Assembly (NCBI RefSeq): GCF_016808095.1
Contig: NC_068971.1
Coordinates: 28,851,631-28,915,630 of the forward strand
DNA from: Vigna angularis
Taxonomy: Eukaryota > Streptophyta > Magnoliopsida > Fabales > Fabaceae
Direction of reading: 5' to 3'
DNA: 64,000 nucleotides
Under the pieces are notes generated by a model, which did no database searches, was not told where the DNA came from, and saw nothing but the letters and a program-made list of their open reading frames with translations. Shown in pieces: positions 51,701 through 59,976 of the stretch; the stretch's first letter is position 1, and every line of letters starts with the position of its first letter. The translations under genes and the position numbers were made by a program.

Positions 51701-54700
51701 TTTGCTTTGTTGGCTAAACTTGGAAGTTCTTTTTACACCATTGTCATACCAAGGACATTTGTGAAAAGGCTAACATCCTTACCCGATGGTGTAACCACGC
51801 AAAAGAAAAAAAAAAGTAATGAATCAATGTATTAAGCCCATATCTTATGACTATTCTAGGAGTCATCAAGGAGCTTAGGAGATAATGGACCAATAGAGGA
51901 GTTAATTTACCCATGGTCCAGGGAGGGAACAATGAGCAGAATGTTGAGCTGGAAACGAAAAAGAATGTGGAATCCTAACCATATCAGGTGGAAGAGGAAT
52001 GGGCAAAAACACTACACAAAGTGGCTGCATTGTGTTGCACGTTCCTGAGGCTAGGGTTGGTGGTTTCTATGTTTATTTCCTTCTTGTTGTTTTAACATTA
52101 TTACACCAGGACAGTCTACTCTCAACAATCTGCTCTTGACAGTCTAATCATAATCTTCTAGTAGAATCTCAATAAGAAATGTAATTTCATATCTTCTTAT
52201 CATAATAAATAGTATTCAGTTTTGATGAACTGATGATTTCATCTAATTGTATTAATCGAACAAAAGATAATCTACCTACAATGATTCATAGAAATAATAG
52301 AGGCATGAGGAGGAGTAAAGAAAAATGCCCTGCATATGAAAGTTGACCCATCCGAAAATGTTAATTGAGATTTGAGAAAGGGCTGAGATCAAGACTTACC
52401 AAGGTTACATTCAAAATTCCAAAGCAGCCACTTCGTAGGCCACTGAAATTCAAAATGGGAGAACACAATTATGACCCACTCCATCTTAATACTAAAACAA
52501 ATGACAAATAGCTCATATCAAGACTAGGCAATAAATTGAATCAAAGTGTTCCCTGATAGGACAGTGACAGAATAAGCATATAGAAAAAAGCATTAGGCAC
52601 TTTGAACAAGGTTTACTAACAATTAGGTAATTTGTTTTCAAAGTTCAGATATCTCACCTCTTATTTTTACTATAAGTGGCCCTAGTTACTCAGAACAAGC
52701 ACCCATTTATTTTAGGGTGAGTTAAGTCAGTCCTCTAGAACCTTGGATAATCAGTTTGCTAATCATTGTAGAGATATCAGGAAGAGTGACTAAAAACAAA
52801 GGTTACACAGAAACAAAGCTCTATAAGAATCACCTGCATATCCCTGAAGTTAAGCACAAAAGAAGTAAAAACAGTGCATTCCTAGAGAACGCCACAGTCT
52901 CACCACTCTGTGCTGAAAATATTGATGCTGCCAATATACTTGGTATGGAGATCTCTGAAAGCTGCAGCAGCAGAATAAATATTGAGAATTAACATGGACT
53001 GGGTGAAAAATATAAAAATCATGAAGCTACAGTGCTGCACGTATATCAAGTTGCACCAGTTATTTTAGGACAATCTCTTCATAAAATGAAAGTTAATAAA
53101 CTATAAGAAACATAACTCAAATGGTACTGAGTATTTCCGGGGATAACAGCCAGCTTGCTTGATCATGATATCACATTATCTAAACAACTGTGCTTGAACT
53201 TTAGCCTACCCTCCCGCCTTGCATGAGGTCATAGATCTTAAAAGAAGTGGCAACCAAGTGCACTAAGATCTTAGATTTGAGAGCCTGTTTCTCGAGTGGT
53301 CTTTGTAATTAGGTCTTAGATCTTCACAATAAAAAAAATAAAAAATAAAAGAGTTTTGTAGCAAATAACCAAGTCGAGGAGTTTAATTTTGGTGGACCAT
53401 CTATCCCTCAATCATGCAATGAAAAACACTAAGATTGAACTTTTAGTTAGCTAATAATGTCAAGGTCAAACTCTTTTATTGAAATGCATGGAAACACGTG
53501 ATCAGTGATACAGTAATTTATTCCACGTACTGGACTATAGAACTCCATCGAAACAAAAAGGGAGAACAAATATTGAAACACAAAGGAATATGAATCTAAT
53601 TAGAATACACGGACAATGTAAAGGTATTTTATATGATAAATCCATTGACTTAATAGTAATCACTTTAATTGGTTGACACTTCTCAGTATAAATTTTCTTT
53701 CCAAGACAGTACATGAATATTAAACTCGTGAAATATATAACATTTCACAGACAACATTGTAGTGCAGAACAACAAGCGCTATCCAAATTTAACCTGCCAG
53801 ACTTCTATAAAAGAAAAACACTATTAAATATATAATCTGGTCACTAATAGATATATACTCGTATTACTTTGGTTCCACAAAATTGATTAACCGGTTAAGA
53901 AGTTCACAGTAGCATCAAAATCATCAACTTGTTAACATCCCTGAGAAAGAATTTATATATACCAGTTAGAGCTAAAAGGAATATTAGCAACTTCTTTGGT
54001 AACTAAACTGTGCTCAATAAACCCACTAGAGTTGAATGTTGCACCATGCATACTTCAAAAAAAGAGTTTCTTTGTTTTTGGCAAAGTTTGTAAATAATAT
54101 TTAAAATAGGTTTTTAGAAATTCCTCCATAATCATTTTTATTAAAGGAAAAAAAATAAAAAGAATACACTGAGATAACTTTTTTATATATTGTATAAATT
54201 TAAAGTAAGAATGTTGAAAAAATTACGTGATAGAGCTTCTATAACTTTTGAGTTTGAGTTTTAATTTAAGTTTACGGAGAAACTTGTGTTTTGTCTTGTT
54301 TCTCACGAAGTGCTTGCGAAGAAGCTTTTCCATACAAACTCTTACGGATTAAAAAGTAACTCATGCAATTCACACTCACAGCAGCAATTACAAGAGACCC
54401 AACCGCCACAAACGCGGCCCATCGCTCATCGGCGACCAATTCCCATATTCGCCGGAGAGCAATCAAGGCCGTCGTTGGCTCCACGCCGTCTTCCCGGAGC
54501 TCCGGCAAGGCCCACCAGCTTCCACCGGGTATAATTGATGCCAAAAGCCCGACCCGTTTTGCGAACAGGGGACCGTGCTGGCACCGGGATTTTGGGGCAA
54601 TGGTTCGGAAGGTTTTGGAGCCACCCGGTGGCAATGAGGAGAAAAAGTGGATTTGGGATTTGGTAGAGATGTAGGGTACGAACGTGCATTTGGGAATGTG

Positions 54701-54760
54701 GGATAAGTGAATGCTAGAGTGAGGAAAACGAAGGAAATTTTGGTTAGGGGACTTGATCAT
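22644..54760 (-). CDS. ABCB26: TAP-like half ABC transporter, ABCB26 type, 18 exons over 32 kb
   Basis: Exons first to last: 54380-54760, 52834-52961, 52400-52442, 50265-50309, 49999-50121, 49801-49904, 41276-41330, 41123-41193, 37951-38053, 29940-30150, 29789-29862, 24709-24765, 24557-24631, 23639-23713, 23288-23569, 23099-23160, 22965-23025, 22644-22724. The sum is 2031 nt (676 aa plus TGA), close to the roughly 700 aa of Arabidopsis ABCB26/TAP1. Residues 1-80 look like a plastid transit peptide (Ser/Arg-rich, few acids). [11 protein letters not shown] and WELVADERW precede the membrane domain. Walker [10 protein letters not shown] is at 467-475, signature LSGGQ at 570-574, Walker B IMILDE at 590-595, D-loop SALD, H-switch His at 629. 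The family forms homo- or heterodimers that export substrates across organelle membranes; the substrate here is unknown. Coding phase holds throughout, but only if intron 10 begins at 29939 with GA instead of GT. Retroelements fill introns 3, 6, 8, 9 and 11. Confidence 0.9.
25135..25275 (+). mobile_element. copia LTR fragment in intron 11
   Basis: Starts TGTTAGATATATTGCGTTTTATG, the same start as the LTR at 37516. It breaks off near 25275 where a gypsy fragment begins. It is probably the 5' LTR of the copia whose coding part resumes at 26156. Confidence 0.55.
25276..26155 (-). mobile_element. Ty3/gypsy (chromovirus-like) 3' fragment in intron 11
   Basis: The minus strand encodes the integrase C-terminus ([35 protein letters not shown]; 26146-25820). 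A chromodomain-like tail follows ([12 protein letters not shown], then [10 protein letters not shown]; 25802-25600). The end of pol and presumably part of the 3' LTR lie towards 25276. The fragment sits between a copia LTR and the copia coding remnant, so it probably inserted there. No RT is present. Confidence 0.7.
26156..29215 (+). mobile_element. Ty1/copia pol remnant in intron 11 (protease to RNase H)
   Basis: Order: protease WVLDSG blocks (triplicated, see repeat), [17 protein letters not shown], pre-integrase [12 protein letters not shown], integrase SDIWGPSR and TPQQNGMAE, capsid-like [17 protein letters not shown] (27840-28560, many frameshifts), RNase [21 protein letters not shown] near 28880-28950. 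Gag was not recognised. It lies antisense to the host gene. The 3' end breaks near 29215 without an LTR. Confidence 0.75.
26159..26560 (+). repeat. 161-bp tandem repeat inside the copia protease region
   Basis: GTTACAATGAYTGATGGGT recurs at 26169, 26330 and 26491, exactly 161 bp apart each time. Each of the first two units carries CTTGGGTTCTTGACTCAGG, which encodes the protease WVLDSG site, and ATCACATTACTGGTAACAAA. As 161 is not a multiple of three, each repeat shifts the frame. Confidence 0.92.
29216..29788. other. end of intron 11, unassigned
   Basis: 29216-29410 is pyrimidine-rich (CACACACACCCACTATAAAACC, CTCTCTCCTCGC) and could be LTR-derived, but no partner was found. The remainder to exon 11 shows nothing recognisable. 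Confidence 0.3.
29936..29941 (-). other. altered splice donor at exon 10/intron 10 of the ABC gene
   Basis: The minus strand reads GCGAAAG/GAAAGTAAC. Phase agreement with exon 11 (G plus GT, then GTG AAA TTG CAC) requires the exon to end at 29940, where a donor GTAAGTAAC would be expected but GAAAGTAAC stands. The nearest GT is four bases downstream; its use would add four bases, shift the frame and lose the nucleotide-binding domain. Either the gene is damaged, the site is a sequencing error, or a non-canonical donor is used. Confidence 0.7.
30390..30580 (+). repeat. 5' LTR of the family B copia
   Basis: 191 bp, from TGTTGTAATTTG to TTTTCTACT, followed directly by the tRNA-Met type primer site. 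It matches 34509-34717 apart from a short TTTCCTAG expansion and a few substitutions. Confidence 0.88.
30612..30830. repeat. GC-rich tandem duplication, 111-bp unit, in the copia leader
   Basis: CTGCACAGTCACGCC occurs at 30618 and 30729. The GCCGGTTGGGGTC and GGGCAGAAAGGTGCGCCCAAC blocks repeat at the same distance. The segment stands out by high GC in an AT-rich region. ORFs here run on both strands and in several frames, a sign of composition and not of coding. Confidence 0.85.
31172..32592 (+). pseudogene. family B copia protease and integrase, broken
   Basis: Protease site [13 protein letters not shown] (about 31350-31385). Pre-integrase remnant [10 protein letters not shown] and [14 protein letters not shown]. 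Integrase [18 protein letters not shown], stop, [34 protein letters not shown] and [20 protein letters not shown], ending [18 protein letters not shown]. The integrase catalytic residues D, D and E appear to be present, but stops interrupt the frame. Confidence 0.85.
32886..34500 (+). pseudogene. family B copia reverse transcriptase and RNase H, nearly intact
   Basis: RT blocks: [72 protein letters not shown], and a catalytic box reading YVDH where YVDD is usual (about 33550). RNase H follows from about 33830: [50 protein letters not shown], then [11 protein letters not shown] and the C-terminus before the purine tract. A frameshift near 33740-33776 and a stop at 34307 break it. Confidence 0.88.
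34509..34717 (+). repeat. 3' LTR of the family B copia
   Basis: 209 bp, partner of 30390-30580. The difference in length is due to repeated TTTCCCTAG units near 34595-34625. Confidence 0.88.
34718..35606 (-). mobile_element. internally deleted family B copia, opposite strand, both LTR ends
   Basis: On the minus strand a family B 5' LTR (35606 to about 35413, TGTTGTAATTGGAGG start) is followed by the primer region (AAGATGGTATTTGAGC). A GC-rich leader remnant with GGGCAAAAAAGTGCACCCAA, unassigned text, the RNase H tail (GTTGGGAATGATTGATC near 34945) and a degenerate 3' LTR (about 34900-34718) follow. Almost all of gag-pol is gone. It abuts the 3' LTR of the larger family B copy head to head. 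Confidence 0.6.
35612..35960. repeat. unclassified interspersed repeat, two diverged copies
   Basis: GCTTGTAAGGTAAGGTTTGTAC...ATATAAATTGGC...AATGTAGGACTTTC (35617-35700) recurs as GCTTGTAAAGTGAGATTTGCAC...GTAAATTGGCCTTAT...GAAGGACTTCC (35880-35955). A minus-strand relative lies near 38560-38720. I recall such text as common in legume genomes but cannot name the family. Confidence 0.55.
35945..37830 (+). mobile_element. Ty1/copia 3' half in intron 9 (RT, RNase H and 3' LTR)
   Basis: RT remnant [17 protein letters not shown] and [19 protein letters not shown] (35960-36130), then decayed text. RNase H remnant [48 protein letters not shown] (36930-37160). The 3' LTR begins TGTTAGATATATTTTG at 37516 and runs to about 37817. 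It is related to the copia remnant at 25135-29215 (same LTR start, same RNase H words). There is no 5' LTR. It lies antisense to the ABC gene. Confidence 0.72.
38054..38854. other. intron 8 sequence without a gene
   Basis: AT-rich. A minus-strand relative of the repeat at 35612-35960 is visible near 38560-38720 (AAACCTACCTTACAAACT). Nothing else is recognised. Confidence 0.4.
38855..39075 (+). mobile_element. copia LTR with adjacent primer site in intron 8
   Basis: Starts TGTCAGAATCCCTTG and ends TTTTTTTTACA at 39075. It is followed at once by TGGTATCAATGCTCTAAGCC, a copia primer-binding site. The expected gag does not follow; shuffled copia scraps do. Confidence 0.7.
39076..39985. mobile_element. 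shuffled copia scraps in intron 8
   Basis: 39089-39286 on the minus strand is an integrase scrap ([28 protein letters not shown]). 39440-39700 on the plus strand is RT ([20 protein letters not shown]). 39870-39965 on the plus strand is RNase H ([24 protein letters not shown]). The mixed strands show rearrangement after insertion. Confidence 0.6.
39986..40660 (+). pseudogene. Ty3/gypsy gag remnant in intron 8
   Basis: Reads [20 protein letters not shown] and [20 protein letters not shown], the retrotransposon Gag pattern of a short oligomerisation stretch followed by a GL-rich motif. Basic, low-complexity text with frameshifts follows. The LTR at 40762 lies 100 bp downstream. Confidence 0.6.
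40762..41051 (+). mobile_element. 290-bp LTR in intron 8, just upstream of exon 8 in genome order
   Basis: Perfect 7-bp terminal inverted repeat TGTTAGG...CCTAACA, internal TATATATAGTGGGG and late GAATAATACAAG text. Flanks GTGTA and GATAC do not match, so it is not a clean solo LTR; it probably belongs to the truncated gypsy gag fragment. Its end lies 71 bp from ABC exon 8. Confidence 0.75.
41760..42470 (-). pseudogene. copia RNase H and end of RT, heavily decayed
   Basis: The minus strand reads [20 protein letters not shown], then [13 protein letters not shown] and scattered RNase H words ([21 protein letters not shown]). Many stops. It is the presumed 3' coding end of the outer minus-strand element of this nest. 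Confidence 0.5.
42475..43810 (+). pseudogene. copia integrase-RT fragment, decayed
   Basis: Integrase words [12 protein letters not shown], then a short local duplication of TATGTTTTGTTCATGACATG at about 42780-42860. RT from 43440: [66 protein letters not shown]. No LTR. It ends near 43810 where gag of another copia starts. Confidence 0.65.
43815..45450 (+). pseudogene. SIRE/Maximus-like copia gag and protease, truncated
   Basis: A CCHC zinc knuckle [14 protein letters not shown] at about 44037-44078. Then a coiled-coil stretch (44228-44626, heptad-like [20 protein letters not shown]). Next a second knuckle-like [13 protein letters not shown] (44717), a protease site [14 protein letters not shown] (44907) and a pre-integrase block [14 protein letters not shown] ending CDACQKGKQ (45430). 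This order is typical of SIRE1-type copia. It is cut at about 45450 by the family B LTR. Confidence 0.75.
45460..48715 (+). mobile_element. second family B copia, decayed, no 3' LTR
   Basis: The LTR starts near 45462 (TGTAATTACAGG, cf. TGTTGTAATT) and ends near 46005 before TTGGTATCAGTGCTCC, a primer site. A foreign LTR (45581-45894) is nested inside it. Protease ([13 protein letters not shown], where the active Ser is lost), integrase, RT (47450-47815, [17 protein letters not shown]) and RNase H (48230-48700) follow, all broken by stops. Coding text is close to that of 31172-34500. It lies antisense to the host gene. Confidence 0.8.
45581..45894 (-). mobile_element. LTR nested inside the family B LTR, minus strand
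   Basis: The reverse complement (TGGTAGGATATAAGGTGATAG ... AGACTTCTATCA-like end) matches 51112-51453 along its whole length, including TTAGTTAGTTAGTGGGAAGGGG, TGTACAGG and AATAATACACATTCTATT. No target duplication could be read. Confidence 0.72.
48716..49200 (-). mobile_element. leader and 5' LTR of the outer minus-strand copia
   Basis: The primer site is the reverse of ACTCTGATACCATCTT (about 48975-48990). Inside it lies a 36-bp-like repeat GAAGGCTGYGATGRAACTYTAG...GGGCARCAAT (48845-48935). The LTR itself runs from about 48992 to 49200. Coding text between 48716 and 48840 was not recognised. Confidence 0.5.
49201..49800. other. rest of intron 6, no gene
   Basis: AT-rich intron DNA up to ABC exon 6. 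No ORF or repeat family recognised. Confidence 0.4.
51112..51453 (+). mobile_element. probable solo LTR in ABC intron 3
   Basis: Starts TGATAGATTATAAGGTGATAG, contains TTAGTTAGTTAGTGGGAAGGGG and GGGAGACTTTATAAATAAGG (a TATA-like box), then GGAGGGAGAGAGGCTTCC, and ends near AGAAGTCTATCA. It is the inverted partner of 45581-45894. No coding part and no clear target duplication. Confidence 0.7.
51454..52399. other. rest of intron 3, no gene
   Basis: Contains moderately GC-rich text at 51480-51600 that may continue the insertion next to the LTR. The remainder is plain AT-rich intron. Confidence 0.35.
52962..54379. other. ABC gene intron 1, no gene
   Basis: 1.4 kb between exons 1 and 2. AT-rich, no ORF of note and no repeat recognised. 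Confidence 0.45.
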
Positions 54761-55455
54761 TGCTTCTGTTTGTCTTCACAAGCTATCATTGTGTGTAATG
54801 TAAGTAAACCATTAGCATTTCCTCCACCATTTTTCAGATTTATGGAAATGATGAGAAAGAGCAAATTCACGGAAAAGCTTTGCGTAAAGAATCATTATTT
54901 AAATATTTTACTGTCGAAATGAATAAATCTCAGTTCAATTTTTATTATTCGCAGAAATTATAATAGCTAAAAACAATTTTATAAACAATGATATTTTTTT
55001 CTATAATTTTATACATAATGAAATTACCTTTTTTGAACATAATATATTTTTCAAAATTGAATTTAAATATAATTATTTATTTCCCATCTATAGATCTATA
55101 AATTACACAAATTGAATTTCACTTTTTCAAAAAAAAATAATAAATTAAATAATAAATTTGAAAAGGCTTAAATAATGTTTTTTTTTTCTATTTTTGTTAA
55201 TTTTATTCAATGTAATACTATTTTTTTTATGTTTCAATTGGTCCTAATTTTGATAATTATATTTCGTTTGGTCCTTATGGTTATTGACCGGACCTATCAT
55301 GCATAATAAGAGTTGGATTTAATTTATTTTATTGTAACTTGAAACCAAAATTGGCCATAAAATGGAAAATATGTATACTAGGGTTTATGAATTGCGTGAG
55401 GTCTTTTTAGGAGGAAAATTGATTTTGTAAAGTCCTCCGCGGACAAAAATCATGT
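54761..55455. promoter_or_regulatory. upstream region of the ABC gene
   Basis: Directly 5' of the ABC start codon at 54760. Very AT-rich from 54930 to 55330. No clear TATA box or named element could be assigned; the promoter role is by position only. Confidence 0.3.
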
Positions 55456-55716
55456 TTGTTGTTTGGTACACCAATGTCCGATTGTCAATCTTTGTTGTCT
55501 TGTTGCAATTTAAGGCATCGAATTTGTCATTCTTCACATGGTGATAATTCAAGGAAAATTGGGATAATCCTCATTTGCAATTGTGGTAAGATGATAATAG
55601 TAAGAATGACAATAACTTCAAATAATATTGGGAGACAATTTTGGGATTGTCCTAACTACAAAGTTATATTAATAATAACAAATTTAATTATTTCTAATAG
55701 AGATATTTCTTGGTAA
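55456..55716 (+). pseudogene. GRF-type zinc finger remnant
   Basis: Reads CNCGKMIIVRM then GRQFWDCPNYK, the C-x-C-G and GR-x-F-x-x-C-P-x-Y-K pattern of GRF zinc fingers common in plant transposon-derived ORFs. The finger lies at about 55577-55660. No further domain follows. Whether it came from a MULE, a LINE or a host gene cannot be told. Confidence 0.5.
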
Positions 55717-55984
55717 TTAACATTGCCTTTGTTATTTTTGTGTTGAATAACAAAGTGGTTCATCTAATGTCATGTATAACTATTTTAAGCGGTGTTGTGA
55801 AGAAATGTTGATGAAAGAGATGTTATCATTAACAAGCAAAGGAGGAAGATTTATGATATAGAAAATTCATTAAAAGTTTTGAAAAGAAGGATGCAATTAT
55901 TAATAAGATGCATTTGTATTTTTGGTGTAATGAGCATAAGGAAAACATGTAGTCATAGTTAAATAGGTATATCGCAGTAAGTTA

Positions 55985-56945
55985 GATGAACATGATGAGA
56001 GTCTTTGCCAAGACTTCTCTACTATGATGCAAGAAGAGTTTGAGATGAGCATGATGGGTGAATTAAAGTTCTTCCTCATACTACAAATCAAGCAAGAGAC
56101 AAACGCAATATATATTCATCAGACAAAAGACATCAAGGAGTTGCTAAAAAAGGTCAAAATGGATGAAGCAAAGGAGATGAAGACTCAAATACATCCAACA
56201 ACTACCCTAGTGCTAGATGAAAGCTCAACAAAAGTGGACAACACTACTTATTGTCAAATGATAGGTTCACTTTGCTATTTCACTATGTCTAAACCTAATA
56301 TAATGTTCAATGTCTATCTATGTGCAAGATTTTAGTTAGATCCTAGAGAAACCTATCTAAGTGTTGTAAAGCAAATCTTTCGATATTTAATAAGAACAAT
56401 CAATCTCATCTTATGCTACGAAGGAAGCGAAAGCTTCAAATTAGAAGGCTATTGTGAAGCTGACTATGATGGAGAAAAAGTGGAATGTAAAAGCACAAAG
56501 TGAGGCTTCCACTTCATTGAAGGAAACCTTGTCTTGTGGTTGAGCAAGAAACAGAAAACAATTGTGCTATCAATTGCTGAAGCAGAATATATATATATGT
56601 CGCTCACTACTACTCACAACTGCTCTGGATCAGAAATCAACTAGAAGATTACAAATACTTCGAGAGTAAGATCCCTATATACTATGCCAATAATGTTGCT
56701 ATTAATTTATCTAAAAATCCTAGATTGCACTCACGCGCAAAGCATATTGAAGTCAAGCATCACTTCATACGAGATCATGTTAACAAGGGTATCGTAGATT
56801 TACAATACGTGAACAAAAAAGATTAGCTAGCTGACATCTTCGCGAAACCATTAATGGAAGATAGACTTCATCGTCTAATCACCATTCTCGACATGAGAAC
56901 GTTGAATGAATATGACTCAACATGTATAGTGCAATCATATAGCGC
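55985..56945 (+). pseudogene. copia RT-RNase H remnant (SIRE/Maximus-like)
   Basis: Reads FSTMMQEEFEMSMMGELKFF, IYIHQTKDIKELLKKVKMDE, TTYCQMIGSLCYFTMSKPNI, FRYLIRTINLILCYEGS, LEGYCEADYDGEK, LWLSKKQKTIVLSIAEAEY, then frameshifted text for the RNase H C-terminus (KHIEVKHHFIRDHV) and the end of pol near 56900. No protease or integrase upstream. Confidence 0.8.
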
Positions 56946-57871
56946 CTAGAAACAAACGTCAAAGACTCATCATCTAAGTGACGTCATATATATATAACAT
57001 CATCTAAGACATATTGTCTATAAGAAAATCGCATACATGCATAAGTTGTATCTAATACTGAGCTCATCTTCAGCAAAATGTCTAGGATTCTAAAAGACTC
57101 TAAGTGACAGATCAAAAAATTTCAAATCTGAGTTTTTGCAATAATTTGTCCCATCATCTATTATGTGTCAACCAAGTCATTAAATATCTTCCTTATCTAG
57201 AAGATAAATCCTTTAACTCGACCACCTTCTCAAAACCTATGTACTCTGTCAACGTTTATTTTCCAAAATATCTCGATTTCCAAACCTAAGTTGTACAAAA
57301 TCTCTTCTCAAATATAACTTGTACAATGTTTATTAAATAGATATAACAAATCAAATCGGCTATAACTAACATTCTTTCCTATTTAAATCAAGTTGATCAT
57401 TCTCCTCTCCAAAACTTGTACTCTTCCGAAATGTTCTCACTATCATTAGAGACAAACTAGACATTCACGAAATGTTCTCACTATCAAAAGTTGCACCAAA
57501 AAGTTCGTACAACCTACTTTTGATAAAGAATTGAAAAAACATATATTTTTTGATAAGTTGACTTTAATCAACGACTACTACCTACGACAAGGATAAGAAG
57601 ATCTTAAGATCCGAAGATCAAAGCAAAGTACTATCTAATGGACATTTTCTTGAAACCTATATATTGAAGAATGTCAAAGAAAAGAGCAAGAGAATAAACA
57701 CACGAATACGAAAGAAAAATCTTTGAAGAAACAAAAAGCTCAAAATAAAAAAAGAAAATACTCTCAAGCTTCATAGAATCAAAAGCTTACTATTGTAAGA
57801 CGAGAGAAAAATCCTAAGAGTCTATTAAATTGCATTGTATTATCTACACATCCTTTTCGCGAGAGTAATAG
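56946..57871. other. sequence downstream of the copia remnant, probably LTR-derived
   Basis: No ORF of note. A-rich and TC-rich, with AGAGAAAAATCCTAAGAGTC near 57800. It could be the 3' LTR of the copia remnant, but no second copy is in the window to confirm this. Confidence 0.3.
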
Positions 57872-58513
57872 GCATAAAATAAGAGATGGACATGGGTTTA
57901 TATACACATAAGATACCTCCATTGATAATAGGCCTTTTGGAGTGGTACCAAAAGCAAATCCGTGAGGACTTAGCCTAAAACGGACAATATCTTACCAGTA
58001 TGGAGATCTATGTGTATGTGTGTGTGTGTGTTGAATCTCCCTACAAATAGTATTAGAGCCCATGGTTCAGGTCTAGTAACCGAGCTTAGACGAGTACGTC
58101 CCTCCATGATCAAGTGAAGCCTTGGCAGGTGGCCAATGGCAGATAGCCAAATGAATCATGAGAGGTGGAGAGCAAGAGATGATCAGTGTTGTGTGACCAT
58201 GGATCGTGAAAGAGGGAAAAAAAGATGCTCAATGTTGACCATAGTCTACTCGAGGATAAGAAAAGACTTCCGTTGTAAGGGAGGTAGAAGAAGCATAGTC
58301 CTTTGTTTGAGGGGAGGATGTTGGGTACAAACAAAATTCCACATCAGATAAAATAAGATATGGACATGAGTTTATATACAGATAAGATACCTCCATTGGT
58401 AAGAGGCCTTTTGAAATGGTACCAAAAGCAAATACATGAGGGCTTAGCCCAAAGCGGACAATATCTTACTAGTGTGGAGATCTATATATATGTGTGTGTT
58501 GAATCTCCCTACA
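57872..58513 (+). mobile_element. TRIM element (miniature LTR retrotransposon)
   Basis: 3' LTR 58319-58513 (TGTTGGGTAC...TCTCCCTACA, 195 bp). The 5' LTR 57872-58045 is about 90% alike by eye but lacks the first 25-30 bp. The 273-bp internal region begins AATAGTATTAGAGCCCATGG, a tRNA-Met type primer site, and ends with GAGGGGAGGA, a polypurine tract, directly before the 3' LTR. There is no coding capacity. The dinucleotide run (TGTG)n in each LTR differs in length. Confidence 0.85.
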
Positions 58514-59976
58514 CCCCTCCCCCTCCTCCCTTCTAGTGTTTTTCATCGTGTTTATGTTATTTATAAATAAAGCATCTCATGAGTCTGAAGGTCATTTCAT
58601 AGAGTTGTTTCACGATTAAGGAAGCTAATTTTAGTTACTTTATGTTTTGAAGGGTTATATGTTTGGTATTGTAATTTTGATGAATTGAGTTGATTAATGT
58701 GGTTTATTGCGAAATTGGTATGGTTGATATTATCTGAAATTACAAATTTCGTTTTTTGAAATTATATAGACTCGTTGAATAATAGGTATGCTCAATGTAC
58801 AAGTTTGCATAATTTATTTTCCAAAAGAGTTTTGCCCATTGGACGAGAATTTAAAGGATTCACCTTAGTACTTATTTCGTTGGATGAACCAAATTCTCAC
58901 TTGAACGAAAATGAAATCTAATTCGAAAAAGTTTAGGCTGCTGAGCGAATGAATTCTCACTAGGAAAATTTTGACATTAATTTTCGTAAAGCTTTAGTGG
59001 TGTTATATAATAGGACGTGGACTATGTTCGTTGGACAATTTATTGCAAAAAATGTTCTAGTTCTAAGATCACTGGACAAAAAATATTGAACTATACTAGT
59101 TTGCACTAAAGATGCCTTCTTTTCTCAGTATATGCGGAGGTGAATGAAGAATCAGATAATGGTGGTGTGTAAGGGTGAGATTGGGATTGTTGTATTGTCC
59201 CTAAAAAGTATGGTGGGTGAGTAATGTGAAGGATGAAGTGTTGTTCATGTGTGGAGAGGAGCTTCGTAGGTTGGATTAAAGGATAGGAAGAAGATAATAG
59301 CTAGAAATCATGAATAATGTGAGAATGAAGATGTCTGGTGAAAGAAAAGGGACTGGTTAAAACATTTCAAGCAAATTTGCATTTCAAAAAATAAATGTAT
59401 GTTACATATACATCACTTGTCAAATAAGCATGCGAATCACTCAATCCTTAACAATGTTAACACTGTCAACAAAATAGAACTTAATTGAAACATTTTATTG
59501 AATTTTAGAACACAATTGACATAAAAAGTAAAACGGAGTAATAAACTTCATGAAAGTAGCTATATCCTCAACGAGAAATTTCACACGTCTTGCCCGCCTA
59601 AGAAAAATTAGACCATAAGAAAGTCAATTTTTTGATAAATGATCCGTTAATGAAATAATACTTCCTATTCCTCCACCAATCATTCTTTGCACAACATAAA
59701 TTTTGCACCAAAAAGGAATAAAAAATGGAATGATCAATTTAAATACAGTACAGAACACTTCAACTTGAAATGAGATAAATTTAACGAAGCGTATATTGTA
59801 TTTTGCCAGATCTTTCTCCCATCTTCTGCTGCTGTAACTTTCAGCGTGAGAAGAAGCCTTTATCTCATTGATGGGTGCAGAGTATATAGTACGGCAATCT
59901 GGTAGTGAATGTGTAACACCACTTAAAAGAATAAGCAGAGGCAATTAGGAGTAACTTTAGCATGCAGCAAAATTTT
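58514..59976. other. intergenic stretch and 3' flank of the DEG9-like gene
   Basis: No supported exon. The part nearest 59976 is presumably the 3' UTR of the minus-strand protease gene. An ORF at 59624-59944 on the minus strand has no recognisable motif. Confidence 0.35.

Larger units (their letters stand above)
29789..54760 (-). other. exons 1-11: transit peptide, membrane domain and start of the NBD
   Basis: Exon 2 reads [20 protein letters not shown] and exon 5 [20 protein letters not shown], the classic half-transporter membrane-domain blocks. Exon 6 is a hydrophobic helix pair ([20 protein letters not shown]). Exon 8 has [12 protein letters not shown], exon 10 [19 protein letters not shown], and exon 11 [14 protein letters not shown], the first strand of the NBD. 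Coding DNA here is dwarfed by intron 1 (1.4 kb), 3 (2.1 kb), 6 (8.5 kb), 8 (3.1 kb) and 9 (7.8 kb). Confidence 0.88.

Noticed and set aside
52756..52992. Plus-strand 78-aa ORF
   Set aside because: It is the antisense shadow of ABC exon 2.
54286..54674. Plus-strand ORFs opposite ABC exon 1
   Set aside because: They are antisense shadows of exon 1; the minus strand carries the conserved family text.
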